Shown here: one piece after another, positions 4,420 through 6,449 of the stretch
Position numbering within the stretch: position 1 is the first letter of the stretch
How the letters are laid out: the number at the start of each line of letters is the position of its first letter
Source: JAZTZP01 sp045637525
GTDB lineage: Bacteria; Bacillota; Clostridia; UBA1381
Reading direction: 5' to 3'
DNA: 6,449 nt
Assembly: GCA_045637525.1 (NCBI GenBank)
Contig: JAZTZP010000017.1
Span: 1 to 6,449, forward strand
Position numbers and translations under genes: made by a program
The notes under the pieces: model-generated
The model's input: the letters and a program-made list of their open reading frames with translations, nothing else
The model's database searches: none
Told to the model about the DNA's origin: nothing

Positions 4420-6449
4420 ATGAAGAAAAGAATTATATCATTAAGTCTTGTAATATCGGTATTTTTTGGAAGTCTTACATCATATGCTACAGCTGACAAG
4501 CCGGAGATTAATTTTATGGGTGCACCCGTATCAACATATTCGGATTTTGATATTCCGGCAATTTCAATAGATGAAAATGATTATGTTGCAATATCAGATA
4601 TAAAAGAAAATGCAGTTCCGCAGGTGAATGATATACCTGTCGAAAAAATAAAATACAATTTTGAAGAATCCGGTACGGCTACTTTATTAAATGCTGATTG
4701 GGAAGAAGAAAATAATATTATGCCGTTATCAGCATCAGCTCCGGTTGACTACTCCAATCGTTTGGGAGTTATGGCAAACGACGGAGTGGCTTTGCAGAAT
4801 CAGAACGGAAAGATGAACTTCACAGGCGATAATCCGGGAATGGAATATGTTGACCCTCTAACTGGAAATCTTATCGTTACTCAAACAGATTTAGTTTTGC
4901 CGGGCGTTGACGGTCTTGACCTCAGAATTGAACGGTATTACAGCCTTGCAGAAGCTGAATTTTATACAAAAGATGCCGGTATCAGTTATGCACCGCAGAC
5001 AATTACTTTGACGGACGGAGGATATGTTGTTACCGAAACAGTTCGTGATACTGTAAATGATGTAACATCTACATATCAGTATCCATATACTTCAATAGAC
5101 CAGGCTATGATGCGAAAAGCCGAAATAGAATCAAGAGACACGTGTGAAGGACAATATATATATTATGCAGAATATAACGAAGTTCCGCCCGGCACAAAAG
5201 TTACGCTTGATTATCATTACTATTCTAAACTAAGCTCATCAAGCTATCAGCGGCAGAGAAACAACTTAGGTGCAGGATGGTCGTGGGCTTTTCCGTCGCT
5301 GCAGATTATAAAGGATAATCCTGCATCCCCCGACGAGCCGCCAAGAGCCATATATTATCATGACGGCAAAGGCACAACTATGCAGGCAGAGTATGATAAT
5401 TTAAACGGATATTCATTTGTAAACTATGTAGGAAAAGACATTACACTTGACGATTTTGTAGTAAATGGCGAAATAAGAGGATATATAGTAGAAGACCGGG
5501 ACGGAAAAGAATATAAGTTCGGAATACATGGAGAGCTTTTAACCATTACAGACATATACGGAAATACAATTTCATTTGAGTACAGAAATGACTTTGATTT
5601 TTACGGAGACCCGGACTGCTATATTTTGAAAAAAATAACCGATACAACGGGACGAACAGTAAATTTCAGTTATTCCGAAGACATCAGCAAAGGTGAAGAA
5701 TATATAAAGCTTACCATAGCATCACCATATGAAGGCGAAAGAACAATTAATCTTTCATATAAAAAGAAAATGATTGATACAGGACTGGCGGAAGAACCGG
5801 TGCTTGACAGCTTTACCGATGCAAACGGATATACAACATTCTATTATCCGGCGAAAGTAGGCGGAGTGGCACGTTACCGACAAGAGATACAGTTTACATT
5901 TTCAGATAAGGCACTTTATTCGGATTTTGTAAATGAAATAAATGACAGATGCACAAATGATATATATTTGCTCGGAAAAATCATAAGTCCGTATTCTCAT
6001 AAATATTTTAACTATGAAATATGTGAAAGAAACTTAGGACAAAGCGGAGTAAGTGAAGCATACAGAGTATGCGAGCGCGGTGAATATGATTTAATTATAG
6101 ATACTACAGACATTACAGATACTACAGAGCCTCCTGAAGAATACATAGTAATAGAAAAAGACACCAAAAACATTGTAGAATATACATATTCACGTGACTA
6201 TACAGGTTATCCGGATTTTTACTCTGTGTCAAGTATGCAGGAAGACCAATATATAGCAAGAACACGTGAGATTAAAGAAAATGCAACTCTTGTGCGTGAT
6301 TACTATAAACATGACGGAGCAGTGCTTGAAAAAGAGAAAATAAGCATATATGAAAATCCTGTCGGTAATGATTTAACTGTTACCGAGACTGTTCAGAGTT
6401 ATTCATATAAACAGCCGGATATGGTGAAAATCAATTATTCAAACGGTGA
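4420..6449 (+). CDS. RHS/YD-repeat family large secreted protein, N-terminal 676 residues (runs off the window)
   Basis: The reading frame is open from the ATG at 4420 to the right edge, with the last two bases an incomplete codon, so this is a 3'-truncated view of a larger gene. Residues 1-25 form a signal peptide (MKKRIISL, hydrophobic core, ATA before DK). About 26-130 is a low-complexity lead. From about 139 it reads like the N-terminal module of RHS proteins (DUF6531-like): MEYVDPLTGNLIVTQTDLVL (141-160), PGVDGLDLRIERYYS (161-175), NNLGAGWSWAFP (281-292) and DGKGTTM (315-321). Strand-rich YD-like units follow: EDRDGKEYKFGIHGELLTI (358-376), ITDIYGNTISFEY (376-388), KKITDTTGRTVNFSY (404-418) and SFTDANGYTTFYY (464-476). 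RHS proteins form a hollow beta shell that often encloses a C-terminal toxin, with an immunity gene just after. That part is outside the window, so toxin, adhesin or wall protein cannot be decided. The signal peptide points to Sec export, as in WapA-like proteins of Gram-positives. Confidence 0.87.
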   Translation, partial: MKKRIISLSLVISVFFGSLTSYATADKPEINFMGAPVSTYSDFDIPAISIDENDYVAISDIKENAVPQVNDIPVEKIKYNFEESGTATLLNADWEEENNIMPLSASAPVDYSNRLGVMANDGVALQNQNGKMNFTGDNPGMEYVDPLTGNLIVTQTDLVLPGVDGLDLRIERYYSLAEAEFYTKDAGISYAPQTITLTDGGYVVTETVRDTVNDVTSTYQYPYTSIDQAMMRKAEIESRDTCEGQYIYYAEYNEVPPGTKVTLDYHYYSKLSSSSYQRQRNNLGAGWSWAFPSLQIIKDNPASPDEPPRAIYYHDGKGTTMQAEYDNLNGYSFVNYVGKDITLDDFVVNGEIRGYIVEDRDGKEYKFGIHGELLTITDIYGNTISFEYRNDFDFYGDPDCYILKKITDTTGRTVNFSYSEDISKGEEYIKLTIASPYEGERTINLSYKKKMIDTGLAEEPVLDSFTDANGYTTFYYPAKVGGVARYRQEIQFTFSDKALYSDFVNEINDRCTNDIYLLGKIISPYSHKYFNYEICERNLGQSGVSEAYRVCERGEYDLIIDTTDITDTTEPPEEYIVIEKDTKNIVEYTYSRDYTGYPDFYSVSSMQEDQYIARTREIKENATLVRDYYKHDGAVLEKEKISIYENPVGNDLTVTETVQSYSYKQPDMVKINYSNG

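Noticed and set aside
3545..4499. Minus-strand open frames at 3545-3835, 3869-4165 and 4173-4499
   Set aside because: They are antisense to the secreted YD-tailed protein and the RHS start, with no recognisable features.

Overview
The window looks like chromosomal DNA of a low-GC member of the Clostridia (Bacillota), possibly a gut-type species. The basis is AT-rich coding sequence, strong GGAGG-type ribosome binding sites, one TTG start, two extended -10 SigA promoters close to consensus, and DUF4234, DUF2752, Big_2 and RHS/YD-repeat proteins, all common in that group. No rRNA, tRNA, CRISPR array, transposase or integrase was found, so the species and any mobile-element status cannot be fixed.

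Left part (about 1-2711), minus strand. A three-gene unit is read right to left from a promoter at 2683-2711: a small DUF4234 membrane protein, a small DUF2752 membrane protein whose start overlaps the previous stop, and a full-length ABC exporter half-transporter (TMD plus NBD). The exporter gene starts at a TTG behind a GGAGGG ribosome binding site. Its stop codon lies inside the first member of an array of five different hairpins separated by a constant 8-nt linker (ATTTCACT on the plus strand, AGTGAAAT in the sense of the operon). The array fills the left end and may continue outside the window. No classical U-tract terminator was seen after the exporter.

Middle part (2712-3046), non-coding. 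The first 105 bases hold nothing recognisable. Then comes a plus-strand promoter (2817-2845) whose predicted start falls at the base of a roughly 107-nt long inverted repeat (2851-2957). Inside the repeat is a hairpin followed by a T-tract, and after it are two mutually exclusive hairpins. The second of these (2981-3009) is a strong intrinsic terminator ending about 37 nt before the next start codon. This has the layout of a regulated leader (attenuator or riboswitch-like) or of a free-standing small RNA of about 158 nt. I do not recognise it as a known class, and it is the main candidate for something undescribed here, together with the hairpin array.

Right part (3047-6449), plus strand. Three genes for exported proteins follow: a 151-aa protein with a signal peptide, one Big_2-like domain and a C-terminal membrane anchor; a 274-aa secreted protein ending in an RHS/YD-repeat segment; and the N-terminal 676 residues of a large secreted RHS-type protein that runs off the right edge. 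The last two genes are tightly coupled. Together they look like a surface or secreted RHS locus, but the C-terminal effector region and any immunity gene lie beyond the window.
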